Assembly: GCA_016744805.1 (NCBI GenBank) | Contig: JADGDQ010000014.1 | Coordinates: forward strand, 1 to 46,273 | Length of the DNA: 46,273 nt | Source of the DNA: Sulfurovaceae bacterium | GTDB lineage: Bacteria; Campylobacterota; Campylobacteria; Campylobacterales; Sulfurovaceae | Reading direction: 5' to 3' | Shown: piece by piece, positions 8,339 to 17,311 of the stretch | Position numbering within the stretch: position 1 is the first letter of the stretch | Layout: each line of letters starts with the position of its first letter | Notes under the pieces: generated by a model | What the model was told of the DNA's origin: nothing | The model's database searches: none | The model's input: the letters and a program-made list of their open reading frames with translations, nothing else | Made by a program: the position numbers and the translations under genes

Positions 8339-9523
8339 ATGGTCAACAATAGAGATGATATGACAAATTGGTTAATTCACTTCATCCATAAAAAAGATAT
8401 CAATTCAATACCAGATGAATTACCTGATGAAGTTTATAATACTTCAGCTAATTTTGAATACTCTATTTCAGATTATGATGAATTCTTCACTTTAAAAAAT
8501 ATTATTTATGAAGCAGGAATTCGTTTTGGATATTCATTTAGAAATAAAAAAACAACGATTTATGGTGGAGAACCTGTAATATGTTTTACTGAAATGCCTT
8601 TTTCATCTTATTTGGAATATATTAATATTCGAGATAATGAATTAACGGTAGGAAACTATGCTATTGCTATAGAAAAAAGTAAACTCTTTGAAATAGGAGC
8701 TAGACCAGTAATATATGGTTTATCAGAAGATAATTCTTACAAAATAAAAAAACAAAACTCATATACAATGATTTTGGAAGAATCAATATTACCAATAAAA
8801 GAACAGTTTAGATATGTTCCATATATATTAAATGATAATAAAGAGATAGATTGGACTCATGAGCGAGAATGGAGATTAAAATATAAAAATAAAGATGAAT
8901 ATGAAACTTGTATTGCAAGACAAACCCATTATACTGAGATTAAACATTTTCCTATTTTTAATAAAGAGATATATGATAAAAAAATTATTATTATATTACA
9001 GACTAATGAAGAAGCAAAAGAATTTCATAAAATAATCACATTTATGATAGATACAAAAATGAATGATTTTTCAGTACCATTTGATAATAGATTTATTTGG
9101 TTTTTAATCGTAGATAATTACAATAAACTAGAACTAAAACCATCAAAAATAGAAGATTTACCAAAAGAATGCTATTACCCTATCTACAAAGAAGAGAAAA
9201 TCTCTCAAAATATATTTGATGAAATTACAAGACATATTAAGATTCTTCAATCAACTATAGAAGAAAAAAACTATAAAGAAAGAAAAGATTTATGTGGTCG
9301 TGCTTATGTGGTATGTTATGATCCCTATCATAATATTTTAGTAGCAATGAAACATATGGATATTGCAGAATGTTGGCTTAAATATTATAATATAGATATA
9401 GGTATAAAATTTCTAAATAGTTTTCAATCAATAAGTATAAATGAAAAGATAGCAAAGGATATAGCTAAGTATTTAAATGAGAACTTAGCAGATATATTTT
9501 CAGTAAAAAGTTATTTAGATTAA
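8339..9523 (+). CDS. AbiGi/DUF4427/DUF2971-like protein, putative phage-defence factor
   Basis: 394 residues from ATG 8339, chosen because GGAG (8329-8332) sits 6 nt upstream; an earlier in-frame ATG at 8315 has no such site. The N-terminal half carries a VICFTEMPF motif (about 80-88) and DWTHEREWR (about 171-179), a pair I associate with AbiGi/DUF4427/DUF2971-type proteins found in abortive-infection settings. The C-terminal third is not recognised. The gene is visibly more AT-rich than purH and the downstream genes and overlaps the short frame at 8272-8337, so horizontal origin is likely. Function is inferred from motif resemblance and neighbourhood only. Confidence 0.6.
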   Translation: MVNNRDDMTNWLIHFIHKKDINSIPDELPDEVYNTSANFEYSISDYDEFFTLKNIIYEAGIRFGYSFRNKKTTIYGGEPVICFTEMPFSSYLEYINIRDNELTVGNYAIAIEKSKLFEIGARPVIYGLSEDNSYKIKKQNSYTMILEESILPIKEQFRYVPYILNDNKEIDWTHEREWRLKYKNKDEYETCIARQTHYTEIKHFPIFNKEIYDKKIIIILQTNEEAKEFHKIITFMIDTKMNDFSVPFDNRFIWFLIVDNYNKLELKPSKIEDLPKECYYPIYKEEKISQNIFDEITRHIKILQSTIEEKNYKERKDLCGRAYVVCYDPYHNILVAMKHMDIAECWLKYYNIDIGIKFLNSFQSISINEKIAKDIAKYLNENLADIFSVKSYLD

Positions 9524-9633
9524 ATTATATAATTGATATGTTACAAAGTGGGTAAAATCTACCCTTAGATGAGTACAAAGCTATTATTTCTGATGAGTTT
9601 TGCAAGATGTCTATATATATCTTTACTTTAAAC

Positions 9634-9654
9634 GGTGGGATGCTCCCACCCTAC
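9634..9654. repeat. REP-like palindromic repeat, copy 1
   Basis: A 21-bp near-palindrome of the form GGTGGGATnCTnCCACC plus CTAC. The reverse complement matches the element at 38993-39013 with a few differences (GTAGGGTGG, four variable bases, ATCCCACC). It lies just upstream of the zeta-like kinase gene and folds as a small hairpin. Confidence 0.55.
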
Positions 9655-9678
9655 ACAAAATTAAATAGGAGTATTGTC

Positions 9679-10227
9679 TTGAAACTCTACATCATAGCAG
9701 GAGCCAATGGCAGTGGTAAAACTACATTTGCTAAAACATTTGCCAAGTTTAATGAACTGTATTTTATCAATGCAGATGAGATAGCCAAAGAGCTAGACCC
9801 TGAAAATATCACAAAACATCAAGTCAAAGCAGGACGGATATTTTTCAAAGAACTTAACAAGAAATTGGAAGAGAAAAAATCATTTGTTATCGAGACTACT
9901 TTATCAGGGAAATATCTTATCAAATACATTGATAAAGCAAAAAGAAATGGGTTTGAAGTAGAACTACTCTATCTTTTTTTAGAAAAATATCAAACCAATA
10001 TTATCCGTGTTGCGAATAGAGTTTTAAATGGTGGGCATCATATTCCTACTGATGATATCATTAGAAGATTTTATAGAAGCAAGAGTATGTTTGAATATCA
10101 CTATAAAGAATTAGTAGACAAGTGGACAGTTTATTATAATTCTGATGAGGTTTTTGAAAAAGTAGCTACAGATAAGATGATATATGATGAAAGCAAATGG
10201 CAAGAATTTAAAAAGGATATAAAATGA
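9679..10227 (+). CDS. Zeta-toxin-like P-loop kinase
   Basis: 182 residues from TTG 9679. This start is preferred over ATG 9607 because AGGAG (9667-9671) lies 7 nt upstream and family members begin at the first strand (KLYIIAGANGSGKTT). Walker A GANGSGKTT is at 8-16, followed by FINADEIAKEL, the ETTLSG stretch and a C-terminal RxxNRVLNGGHHIP lid-like segment. The family phosphorylates small molecules or proteins, and some members act as toxins in toxin-antitoxin pairs. The stop overlaps the next start (ATGA), so the two are translated together. A REP-like palindrome sits in the upstream region. Confidence 0.78.
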   Translation: MKLYIIAGANGSGKTTFAKTFAKFNELYFINADEIAKELDPENITKHQVKAGRIFFKELNKKLEEKKSFVIETTLSGKYLIKYIDKAKRNGFEVELLYLFLEKYQTNIIRVANRVLNGGHHIPTDDIIRRFYRSKSMFEYHYKELVDKWTVYYNSDEVFEKVATDKMIYDESKWQEFKKDIK

Positions 10228-10448
10228 CAAAAGAGCATGAAATCACAGATGATATGATACAGATGATAGCTAACAATGCTGTGCGTGAAGCTCAGCGTAA
10301 AAGCTTGGAAAATGGGATACCAAATGTATATAGTAAAAATGGTGTTCTCTATTTTCAACTTCCTGATGGGACTATTACTATGGATAACCCTTTTGAAAAG
10401 GGTGAACTCAAAGAGAGGCTAGATATTTTGACTAAGAAAAACTTCTAA
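10224..10448 (+). CDS. Small partner of the zeta-like kinase, candidate antitoxin
   Basis: 74 residues, overlapping the kinase gene by 4 bp (ATGA). The N-terminal half is a charged helix (ITDDMIQMIANNAVREAQRK), followed by a short beta-like part (GVLYFQLPDGTI) and a charged C-terminus. No DNA-binding motif is obvious. Size, coupling and position fit an antitoxin or regulator of the kinase, but the family is not recognised. The frame stays open for 28 more codons after the stop, see 10449-10535. Confidence 0.55.
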   Translation: MTKEHEITDDMIQMIANNAVREAQRKSLENGIPNVYSKNGVLYFQLPDGTITMDNPFEKGELKERLDILTKKNF

Positions 10449-10535
10449 AAGAAGAGATTATTTGATATAAATCAAGCTAAAAGAGAGGAAGAGTATTTAT
10501 ATGAATTAAAAAGTAAGAGAGAGCATAAAACTTAA
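10449..10535 (+). other. In-frame coding-like extension after the candidate antitoxin stop
   Basis: Directly after TAA 10446-10448 the same frame continues for 28 codons (KKRLFDINQAKREEEYLY and a lysine-rich end) to TAA 10533. The composition looks like a charged helix of real protein. It may be the old C-terminus of the 74-residue protein, cut off by a nonsense mutation. It has no start codon with a binding site of its own. Confidence 0.35.
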
Positions 10536-10602
10536 GATATATATAAGTCTAAAGTATGTATAACTTTACCTAATTAACTAAATAAGCTTTTAAGGAATAG
10601 AT

Positions 10603-11769
10603 ATGGCACATGAGTATGCTAGATATGAAGATGTAGATAAAGAACAACTTCAAAAAGATATCGAGGATATCAAAGAAAAAATTGGTGCAGTGACATGGGA
10701 AGACTATCAGCATGTACGCAAATTAGAGCTATGGGGTTGGGCTTCGACCTTTTTGGGGTATGCTCTTATGGTGACAATTATTGCTTTAGAGGTCTCTATG
10801 GACTTTGGTGGTTTTGGCTTTTGGCTTTTGGTGCTTTTGTCTGCTCTGTTTATTGGTGTTGGGAATGTTTCTCGTTGGGCAAATGTGGCACATCCTATCT
10901 TGCATGGTGCTTACGATAAAGTACCAAATATTCCATACAAATATACAAAAGCTGGTTTTGCACGAAAAGGGAATAGATTTTTTCATTGGTTTGATTGGAT
11001 TAAACCTGAGGCTTGGGAGTATGAGCATAATATAATGCACCACTACCACCTAGGAGAAGAAGAAGATCCTGATAATGTAGAGAGAAACCTTCAGTGGCTT
11101 ATCCAATCTAAAACTCCTATGTTTTTGCGTTATATCTTTATTTATCTTTTTGTTGGTACTTGGAAGTTTACTTATTATGCACCAAATACACTTAGAATCT
11201 TAGAAAATAAAGAGAGAAGAAAAAGAAAAGAGCCTGAACTCAAAGAGTATGAGATGAATCCTATGACAAAAAATGGATTAGAGTTATGGAAAAATTACTA
11301 TCTTCCATACTTTATGGTTCATTTTGTTATTTTGCCTCTTTTGTTTTTACCTTTTGGTGTTGATGCTTGGCTTACAGCTCTTATTATCTCTTTTATTGGT
11401 GAATTTATAGCTAATGCTCACTCATTTTTGGTTATTGTTCCTAACCACTCAGCAGAAGATATTTATATGTTTAGTGAACCTCATAAAAGTCAAGGAGAGT
11501 TTTACCTTAGACAGATTATGGGAAGTGTAAACTATAATACAGGGACAGACTTTATAGATTTTTCGCAAGGATTTCTTAACTACCAAATAGAGCATCATCT
11601 CTTTCCTAATATTCCTTTGAGTTATTATCAAAAGATGCAACCTATTGTAAAAGATATATGTAAAAAACATAATATTGAGTATAGACAAGAGAGTGTATTT
11701 AAAAGAATATTTATGACTATAGACCTTATGGTAGGTAAAACTAAACTTCTTAGAGTTGATGGAATTTAA
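10603..11769 (+). CDS. Membrane fatty-acid desaturase family protein
   Basis: 388 residues with at least four hydrophobic segments (about 46-64, 72-90, 174-192, 236-275). The three histidine clusters of the di-iron membrane desaturases are present: HPILH at 97-101, HNIMHH at 142-147 and QIEHH at 328-332. The Q-x-x-H-H form is typical of front-end-like and sphingolipid-type desaturases. The enzyme would introduce double bonds in acyl chains using oxygen and an electron donor; the substrate is unknown. An AAGGAA site precedes the ATG. The ElyC-like gene follows 9 bp later. Confidence 0.88.
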   Translation: MAHEYARYEDVDKEQLQKDIEDIKEKIGAVTWEDYQHVRKLELWGWASTFLGYALMVTIIALEVSMDFGGFGFWLLVLLSALFIGVGNVSRWANVAHPILHGAYDKVPNIPYKYTKAGFARKGNRFFHWFDWIKPEAWEYEHNIMHHYHLGEEEDPDNVERNLQWLIQSKTPMFLRYIFIYLFVGTWKFTYYAPNTLRILENKERRKRKEPELKEYEMNPMTKNGLELWKNYYLPYFMVHFVILPLLFLPFGVDAWLTALIISFIGEFIANAHSFLVIVPNHSAEDIYMFSEPHKSQGEFYLRQIMGSVNYNTGTDFIDFSQGFLNYQIEHHLFPNIPLSYYQKMQPIVKDICKKHNIEYRQESVFKRIFMTIDLMVGKTKLLRVDGI

Positions 11770-11778
11770 TTGTAAACT

Positions 11779-12507
11779 ATGAATATAGAATTAGGATTTA
11801 TTCTAAAAAAAACGCTCTCATCGTTTCTTATGCCTTTAAGCCTTGGATTAATTATCTGGGCTATAGGTTTATGGTATCTCTACCAGAAAAAAATAAAAAA
11901 AGCACAAATACTTATAAGTATTAGTTTTGTATGGATGCTTCTTATCTCTTATGCACCTATTGCTAATACGCTACTTACACCATTGGAACAAAAGTATCCT
12001 CAGCTCGAAAAAGAGTCTTATGGTAAGATTGTTCCAAGAGTAGAATATATAGTTCTCTTAGGTGGTGATGCACCTAATCGTACTTGGGAAGCGTTGAGAC
12101 TTTATCACCTTTTGGAAAATACAAAAATTATAACTACAGGGCACTCTATATATGATAGTGTTAGTGATGCCCAAAAAGCTGCAAATTTACTCACACAAAG
12201 TGGTATACCCTCTGCTGATATTCTTATATATAATAAACCTAAGGATACAAAAGAAGAAGTTTTAGCTATTAAAGAGCTTTTAGGGCATAGTCCATTTATT
12301 TTAATAAGCTCTGCATATCATCTTCCTAGAGCTATAAAGCTATTTAAAGACAAAGGTTTGCATCCTATTCCTGCACCCACAGATTGGAAAAGGGAACATG
12401 GTGACAGAGTCTTTTCTATACCTGATGCAAAACAGCTTTACAAAACACAACGAGCATGGCATGAGTATCTAGGTGTTTTTTGGAGTAATCTAGTAAATCT
12501 CTTGTAA
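11779..12507 (+). CDS. DUF218 (ElyC/YdcF-like) envelope protein
   Basis: 242 residues: two N-terminal membrane segments (about 14-34 and 40-60), then a cytoplasmic or periplasmic DUF218 domain. Recognisable pieces are YIVLLGGDAPNRTWEALRLY, IITTGHSIYDSVSDA, DTKEEVLAIKELL and LISSAYHLPRAIKLF. ElyC relatives affect envelope biogenesis, possibly lipid carrier recycling. It follows the desaturase gene by 9 bp and converges on the HlyD adaptor gene with a 4-bp gap. Confidence 0.82.
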   Translation: MNIELGFILKKTLSSFLMPLSLGLIIWAIGLWYLYQKKIKKAQILISISFVWMLLISYAPIANTLLTPLEQKYPQLEKESYGKIVPRVEYIVLLGGDAPNRTWEALRLYHLLENTKIITTGHSIYDSVSDAQKAANLLTQSGIPSADILIYNKPKDTKEEVLAIKELLGHSPFILISSAYHLPRAIKLFKDKGLHPIPAPTDWKREHGDRVFSIPDAKQLYKTQRAWHEYLGVFWSNLVNLL

Positions 12508-12511
12508 GGTA

Positions 12512-13384
12512 CTATTTGTCTTTGAGTATCATAACAGAAGCTGTTAAACCAAAGCGTAACTCAACGCCTTTTGGTAAAGTATCAAGCTTAATACGCACAG
12601 GGATTCTTTGAGCTAGGCGTATCCACTGAAATACTGGCTTTACACTAGGTAAAAGATTACTCCCTGGGTTACCATCAGAGTGTGATATACCCCAAGCTAT
12701 AGACTCTACTCTACCACTTAGAGGTGTATTAGGATATGAGAGCAGAGTTACTTTGGCTTTGTCACCAATTTTTACCTTAGGGATAGCATCTTCACGAAAA
12801 AACCCAAAAACCCAAAATGAGCTAGTATCTACCAATGCCATTATTGCCTTATTTGCTACAGCTTGTGAACCAATCTGAAAATTAATATTTGATACATATC
12901 CATCAACTTGTGCATATACTTTTGTAAATGAGAGATTAAGTTTGGCACTATTAACTGCTTCTGTAGAAGAGTCTATATCTGCTAAGGATTTATAATAATT
13001 TACCTCTGTTCTATCCATATCTTTTTGTGATACAGCTCCTTTATCTCGTTTATAAATTTTTTGGACTCTTTTATACTCTATTTTACTTCCTTTGGCTGCT
13101 TCAAGGGTTCGTTGGAGTCTAGCTTGTGACTGCTCTAACTTAATTTGATAAGATGATGGGTCTATCTCAAAAAGTAAATCACCTACTTTTACTGCTTGGT
13201 TATCTTGAACCAAAATATGAGTAATCATCCCATTAACACGAGGGGTTACTTGTATAACTTGTGTTCGTACTTGACCATCACGAGTCCAAGGGTTATCTAT
13301 ATACGATTCAAATTTTTGATATGCAAAAAATATTGCTAGAGAGATAGTAAAGAGTGTTAGAGTGATTTTAATAATTTTTTTCAT
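12512..13384 (-). CDS. HlyD-family periplasmic adaptor (AaeA-type)
   Basis: 290 residues. One N-terminal membrane segment (about 5-22) is followed by DNPWTRDGQVRTQVI and a VTPRVNGMI lipoyl-domain start, the pattern of AaeA/EmrA-like membrane fusion proteins. A coiled-coil hairpin spans about 78-145, the second lipoyl half follows (YVSNINFQIGSQAVANKAIM), then the barrel domain. Adaptors of this type join an inner-membrane pump to an outer-membrane channel. It is third in the run after the outer membrane factor and DUF1656 genes; the inner-membrane partner is not found here. Confidence 0.9.
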   Translation of the reverse strand: MKKIIKITLTLFTISLAIFFAYQKFESYIDNPWTRDGQVRTQVIQVTPRVNGMITHILVQDNQAVKVGDLLFEIDPSSYQIKLEQSQARLQRTLEAAKGSKIEYKRVQKIYKRDKGAVSQKDMDRTEVNYYKSLADIDSSTEAVNSAKLNLSFTKVYAQVDGYVSNINFQIGSQAVANKAIMALVDTSSFWVFGFFREDAIPKVKIGDKAKVTLLSYPNTPLSGRVESIAWGISHSDGNPGSNLLPSVKPVFQWIRLAQRIPVRIKLDTLPKGVELRFGLTASVMILKDK

Positions 13385-13393
13385 AAGAAGCCT

Positions 13394-13609
13394 TTAAAAT
13401 TTGATCCAATAAAGATCAATAAGTAAAATATAGAAGATAACAATCGAAATAAAAACATAAGAGTGTGCATAAAAATAGCGTGAGAGCTTTAATTTATTTA
13501 ATATTTTGACTGTAATAACTGCCATAAGAAAAGCAATAATAACGACAGGAAGTATAGGAGAGAAGTAGACATCTCCTAGTGATAATTCATGTGGATAAGA
13601 GTTTGACAT
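13394..13609 (-). CDS. DUF1656 small membrane protein
   Basis: 71 residues with two membrane segments (about 17-37 and 48-67). The opening ELSLGDVYFSPILPVVII fits DUF1656, a family found almost always between a FUSC-type (AaeB-like) permease and an HlyD adaptor. It starts 1 bp after the outer membrane factor stop and ends 9 bp before the adaptor start, so the three are translated from one message. Confidence 0.82.
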   Translation of the reverse strand: MSNSYPHELSLGDVYFSPILPVVIIAFLMAVITVKILNKLKLSRYFYAHSYVFISIVIFYILLIDLYWIKF

Positions 13610-13610
13610 A

Positions 13611-15206
13611 TTACATTCCCTTAGGGAGTTGTGTCATGTTTTGGTCAAGATAACGCCCCCAGTCAATGCGTTTTTTCATTTTTTGAGCTGTTTTGCTAGA
13701 GAGATATGATTTTCCGCGACGCATCTGCCATCCACCACCTAGAGCTTTATATAAAAGGACTACATTGGTGGCTAAGTTTCCTTTGATTTGTGCATATTGG
13801 TCTTGGGTTCTAGTAAGATTTTCTACTGTGGTAAGGAGCCGTTCATACCCTACTAAACCATCATTATACTGAACTACAGAAATATTAAACGCTCGTACAG
13901 TTGCTTCTACGGCTTTATAATTTTCTTCTTGTTGTTCTTTGCCTAGAATATATCCATTGAGTGCATCCGAAATCTCTCGAACTGCTGATAGGATTTGTTG
14001 GTTATAGTTAACTAGACTCTCTTCAAATAGTGCATCTTGAAGACGAATTTGATTTTTGATACGCCCATACTGTAAAATATTCCAAGAAAAAGCAGGCCCT
14101 ACACTGACACCTATGGCTTGTGAACTAGGAGTCCAAGAACCTGTACTGTTATTTGTGTTATATCCAATATTTCCAAAGAGAGAAAAACTAGGATAGAGTT
14201 CTGCAATACTTGCTCCAATAAGTGCATTATTAGAGCGAACTGTATACTCTGCCACTTTTATATCAGGTCTTCTTGTAATAAGATTGGCATCTATCCGATA
14301 GTTAGGGTTAAACTTGGCAGTAGGAATAATGCTAATATTGAGTATATCACTATTGCTTTGTTTAATCTGAAGTACATCTCTTCGGCTCTGACCTATATAT
14401 TTACTGAGTTTATCCAAAGATTTACTATTTTTTATACTAAGTATAGAGTCTAAATCTATGCTATTTATACCAAGAAGTAGAGCTATAGCATTTTTGGCTT
14501 TGACTTTTACTAACTCGACAGAGGGGAGTAGGGCGCGAGTATTATAAAGCTGTGAACGAGACTGTTGCATATCTAGTTCAGAGACATTTCCTGCATTAAA
14601 TTGTACTTTAGTTAACTCTGTTACCCTCTCTTGAATAGTAATATTTCGCTTGGCATAGGCAATTCGTTCTTGGGCTGTACGATAATTAATATAGTTTCGT
14701 GCAACTTCTGCGATAACAGAAACCATAATGTCATTATATGAAGCAATACTTAGATAAAGATTTGCTTGGGAAGATTCAATATTTCTAGCATATTTCCCCC
14801 AAAAATCTAGCTCCCAACCTATATCAAAATTAGTAGATACTGTAGCAAAACTATTATCTTGGCTTCGCACAGAAGCACTACTTCCTGAGAGTGTCTGTTT
14901 TTGAGGAAACTGATACCCCTCATTTATACCTAAAATAGCTCGTGACTGAATAATACGCAAGCCTGCACTTTTAAGATCTAAATTTTGGGAATATGCTTTT
15001 TTGATAAGTGTATCTAGCGTAGGATCATCAAAAGTTTTCCACCATTTAGCAATCTCTTTTTCATTTTTGACTCCTTCATTTTTCCATTTATCAGGAATAG
15101 GAGGTTTGGTAAAACCTTCAAAATTGGGACCTAATGGAGTACATCCACTATTAATCATAAGAGCGGTCAGAGCAAAAAGCCATAATTTTTTGAAGTTATT
15201 TATCAT
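13611..15206 (-). CDS. NodT-family outer membrane efflux lipoprotein
   Basis: 531 residues: signal peptide with lipobox ending at Cys22 (INSGCTPLGPNF), then two outer-membrane-efflux repeats. Typical marks are WWKTFDDPTLDTLI, YRTAQERI, the LTKVQFNAGNVSELDMQQ helix, ITRRPDIKVAEY and SWNILQYGRIKNQI. The C-terminal 50 residues after LYKALGGGWQMRRGK are an extra charged tail. It forms the trimeric outer-membrane channel of an efflux system and heads the adaptor operon, divergent from the ABC-F gene. Confidence 0.93.
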   Translation of the reverse strand: MINNFKKLWLFALTALMINSGCTPLGPNFEGFTKPPIPDKWKNEGVKNEKEIAKWWKTFDDPTLDTLIKKAYSQNLDLKSAGLRIIQSRAILGINEGYQFPQKQTLSGSSASVRSQDNSFATVSTNFDIGWELDFWGKYARNIESSQANLYLSIASYNDIMVSVIAEVARNYINYRTAQERIAYAKRNITIQERVTELTKVQFNAGNVSELDMQQSRSQLYNTRALLPSVELVKVKAKNAIALLLGINSIDLDSILSIKNSKSLDKLSKYIGQSRRDVLQIKQSNSDILNISIIPTAKFNPNYRIDANLITRRPDIKVAEYTVRSNNALIGASIAELYPSFSLFGNIGYNTNNSTGSWTPSSQAIGVSVGPAFSWNILQYGRIKNQIRLQDALFEESLVNYNQQILSAVREISDALNGYILGKEQQEENYKAVEATVRAFNISVVQYNDGLVGYERLLTTVENLTRTQDQYAQIKGNLATNVVLLYKALGGGWQMRRGKSYLSSKTAQKMKKRIDWGRYLDQNMTQLPKGM

Positions 15207-15358
15207 TTTTTCTCATTTGGATTTAATTGGTTTGTACTCATAACTATAAAGTGTCGTATTCTAACGCGATAATGCTTAAAGGTGTTGCTAAGTATATTTG
15301 ATTGGAGTTGAAATATATTATGGTACAATGGCTTTTCAATATGACAGAAGGATACCCA

Positions 15359-17299
15359 TTGGCTCTTGTAGATCTTTTTAATATCAAAAAACAGTATGAC
15401 ATTAAGCTTCTTCTTGATGATGTAGACTTTCACCTTGCAGAGGGAGAACGGATTACTATTGTAGGTAAAAATGGTTGTGGAAAATCAACACTTATGAAAA
15501 TCATAATAGGTGATGAACAGCCCACAGAGGGTAAAAGAGTTATCAATCAAGCTATACAAATAGAAATGCTAGCACAACAGCCTCATTTTCAAGAACATCT
15601 TAATGTGCGTCAAGCCATAGAAAATGAACTCAAACAGCTTCAAGAGGCAAAAAGAGTTTATGAAGAACTCACTCAACAATTAGCTAGTAACTTTGATGAT
15701 AAAAAAATCCAAAAAAAACTAGAACGAGCTACTGCTTATTTAGATCATCATAATGCTTGGAATCTTGATGATAAGGTAGAGAGAGTTCTGCAAGAGTTTA
15801 AACTCAAAGAGTATGAAAATAGAGCCGTTACTACACTTTCTGGAGGAGAACAACGGCGTGTTGCTTTGGCATCACTCATACTCAAAAAACCTGATATACT
15901 TTTGCTTGATGAGCCAACAAACCACCTTGATGTTTATATGGTAGAGTTCCTTGAAGAGATGCTTCTCAAAGAAAAATTCACACTCCTTTTTATATCACAT
16001 GATAGGCATTTTATTGATACAATTGCTACGCGTGTAGTAGAAGTGGATAACCAAAAGCTTATAAGTTATACTGGTGGATACAGAAACTATCTTGAACAAA
16101 AAGAGGCACGCATGCACTCTATGAAAAAAGAGCATGAAAATCTTTTAAGAATGCTCAAACAAGAAGAGGCATGGCTTGCCAAAGGTGTAAGAGCTAGAGA
16201 AAAAAGAAACCAAGGACGCAAAAAGAGAGTCTTTCAACTGCGTGATGAAGCCAAACATAACCCAACACTTATCCATAAGATGATGATAGAGTTAGAGAGA
16301 GAAAAAAAGCATTTTAACCGCGAAGAGGGAGTCTCTAGAAAAAAGCTCCTTTTTGATTTGGAAAATGTTGATTATACTATTGTAGATAAAAATCTTATTA
16401 AAAACTTTGCAACTAGAATACTCCAAAAAGATAAAATAGCAATTGTAGGTTACAATGGTTCAGGCAAGTCAACAATGCTTAAACTAATGCTAGGGAGACT
16501 AGAACCTAATAATGGTATTATCAAAAGAGGTGATGTCAAAATAGGTTATTTTGATCAGCATCGTGAAATGTTAGATGATGAAAAAACCCTTATAGAAACA
16601 TTCTGTCCTGATGGTGGTGATATTATTGATGTTCAAGGCAAAAATATGCATGTCTATGGATACCTCAAAAGTTTTCTTTTTCCCCAAGAGTTTTTGGATA
16701 AAAAAATAGGTTTTCTAAGTGGCGGAGAAAAAAATCGTGTGGCCTTAGCACTTCTTCTAAGTAAAAAAGTAGACTGTCTTATCTTGGATGAACCTACAAA
16801 TGACCTTGATATACAAACAATCAATATTCTAGAAGAGAAACTTATTAGCTTTGCAGGAGCTATTATTTTTGTATCCCATGACCGATATTTTATAGATAAA
16901 ATTGCATCAAAACTATTTATATTTAAAGGGAATGGAGTAGTAGAAGAGTCTTATCAATCATATACAGAGTATTTAAGTATAGAAAAAGAGTTAAACGACC
17001 TAACAAAGCTTGAAATAGAGTTTAAAAGTAGTAAACCAAAAGAGAAACAAAGGGTTAAACAAAACAAAAAGTTAAGTTATAAAGAACAAAAAGACCTAGA
17101 AGAACTTCCTCTACAAATAGAAACCTTAGAGATAAAAATAGATGAAATTACGGCTTGTCTCTATAATCCTGCATGTTATGAAGAGAGAGGCTTAACAAAT
17201 TTAACTGACGAACTAGAAAAAATTCAAATCCAATACGACCAAATAAGCGAACGATATTTAGAAGTATTAGAACTAGAAGAAGAGTTAGCAAGTAACTAA
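15359..17299 (+). CDS. uup: ABC-F family ATPase, Uup type
   Basis: 646 residues from TTG 15359, preferred because AAGGA (15348-15352) lies 6 nt upstream and the protein then begins ALVDLFNIKKQYD as usual; an upstream TTG at 15302 would add 19 unlikely residues. There are two ATPase domains with Walker A GKNGCGKST and GYNGSGKST, two LSGGE signatures and two LLLDEPTNHLD/LILDEPTNDLD boxes. There are no membrane segments. The C-terminal coiled coil after KLSYKEQKDLEELP is the Uup-type domain. ABC-F proteins act on the ribosome or on DNA structures. Confidence 0.9.
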   Translation: MALVDLFNIKKQYDIKLLLDDVDFHLAEGERITIVGKNGCGKSTLMKIIIGDEQPTEGKRVINQAIQIEMLAQQPHFQEHLNVRQAIENELKQLQEAKRVYEELTQQLASNFDDKKIQKKLERATAYLDHHNAWNLDDKVERVLQEFKLKEYENRAVTTLSGGEQRRVALASLILKKPDILLLDEPTNHLDVYMVEFLEEMLLKEKFTLLFISHDRHFIDTIATRVVEVDNQKLISYTGGYRNYLEQKEARMHSMKKEHENLLRMLKQEEAWLAKGVRAREKRNQGRKKRVFQLRDEAKHNPTLIHKMMIELEREKKHFNREEGVSRKKLLFDLENVDYTIVDKNLIKNFATRILQKDKIAIVGYNGSGKSTMLKLMLGRLEPNNGIIKRGDVKIGYFDQHREMLDDEKTLIETFCPDGGDIIDVQGKNMHVYGYLKSFLFPQEFLDKKIGFLSGGEKNRVALALLLSKKVDCLILDEPTNDLDIQTINILEEKLISFAGAIIFVSHDRYFIDKIASKLFIFKGNGVVEESYQSYTEYLSIEKELNDLTKLEIEFKSSKPKEKQRVKQNKKLSYKEQKDLEELPLQIETLEIKIDEITACLYNPACYEERGLTNLTDELEKIQIQYDQISERYLEVLELEEELASN

Positions 17300-17311
17300 C
17301 ATAGGGTAAAA

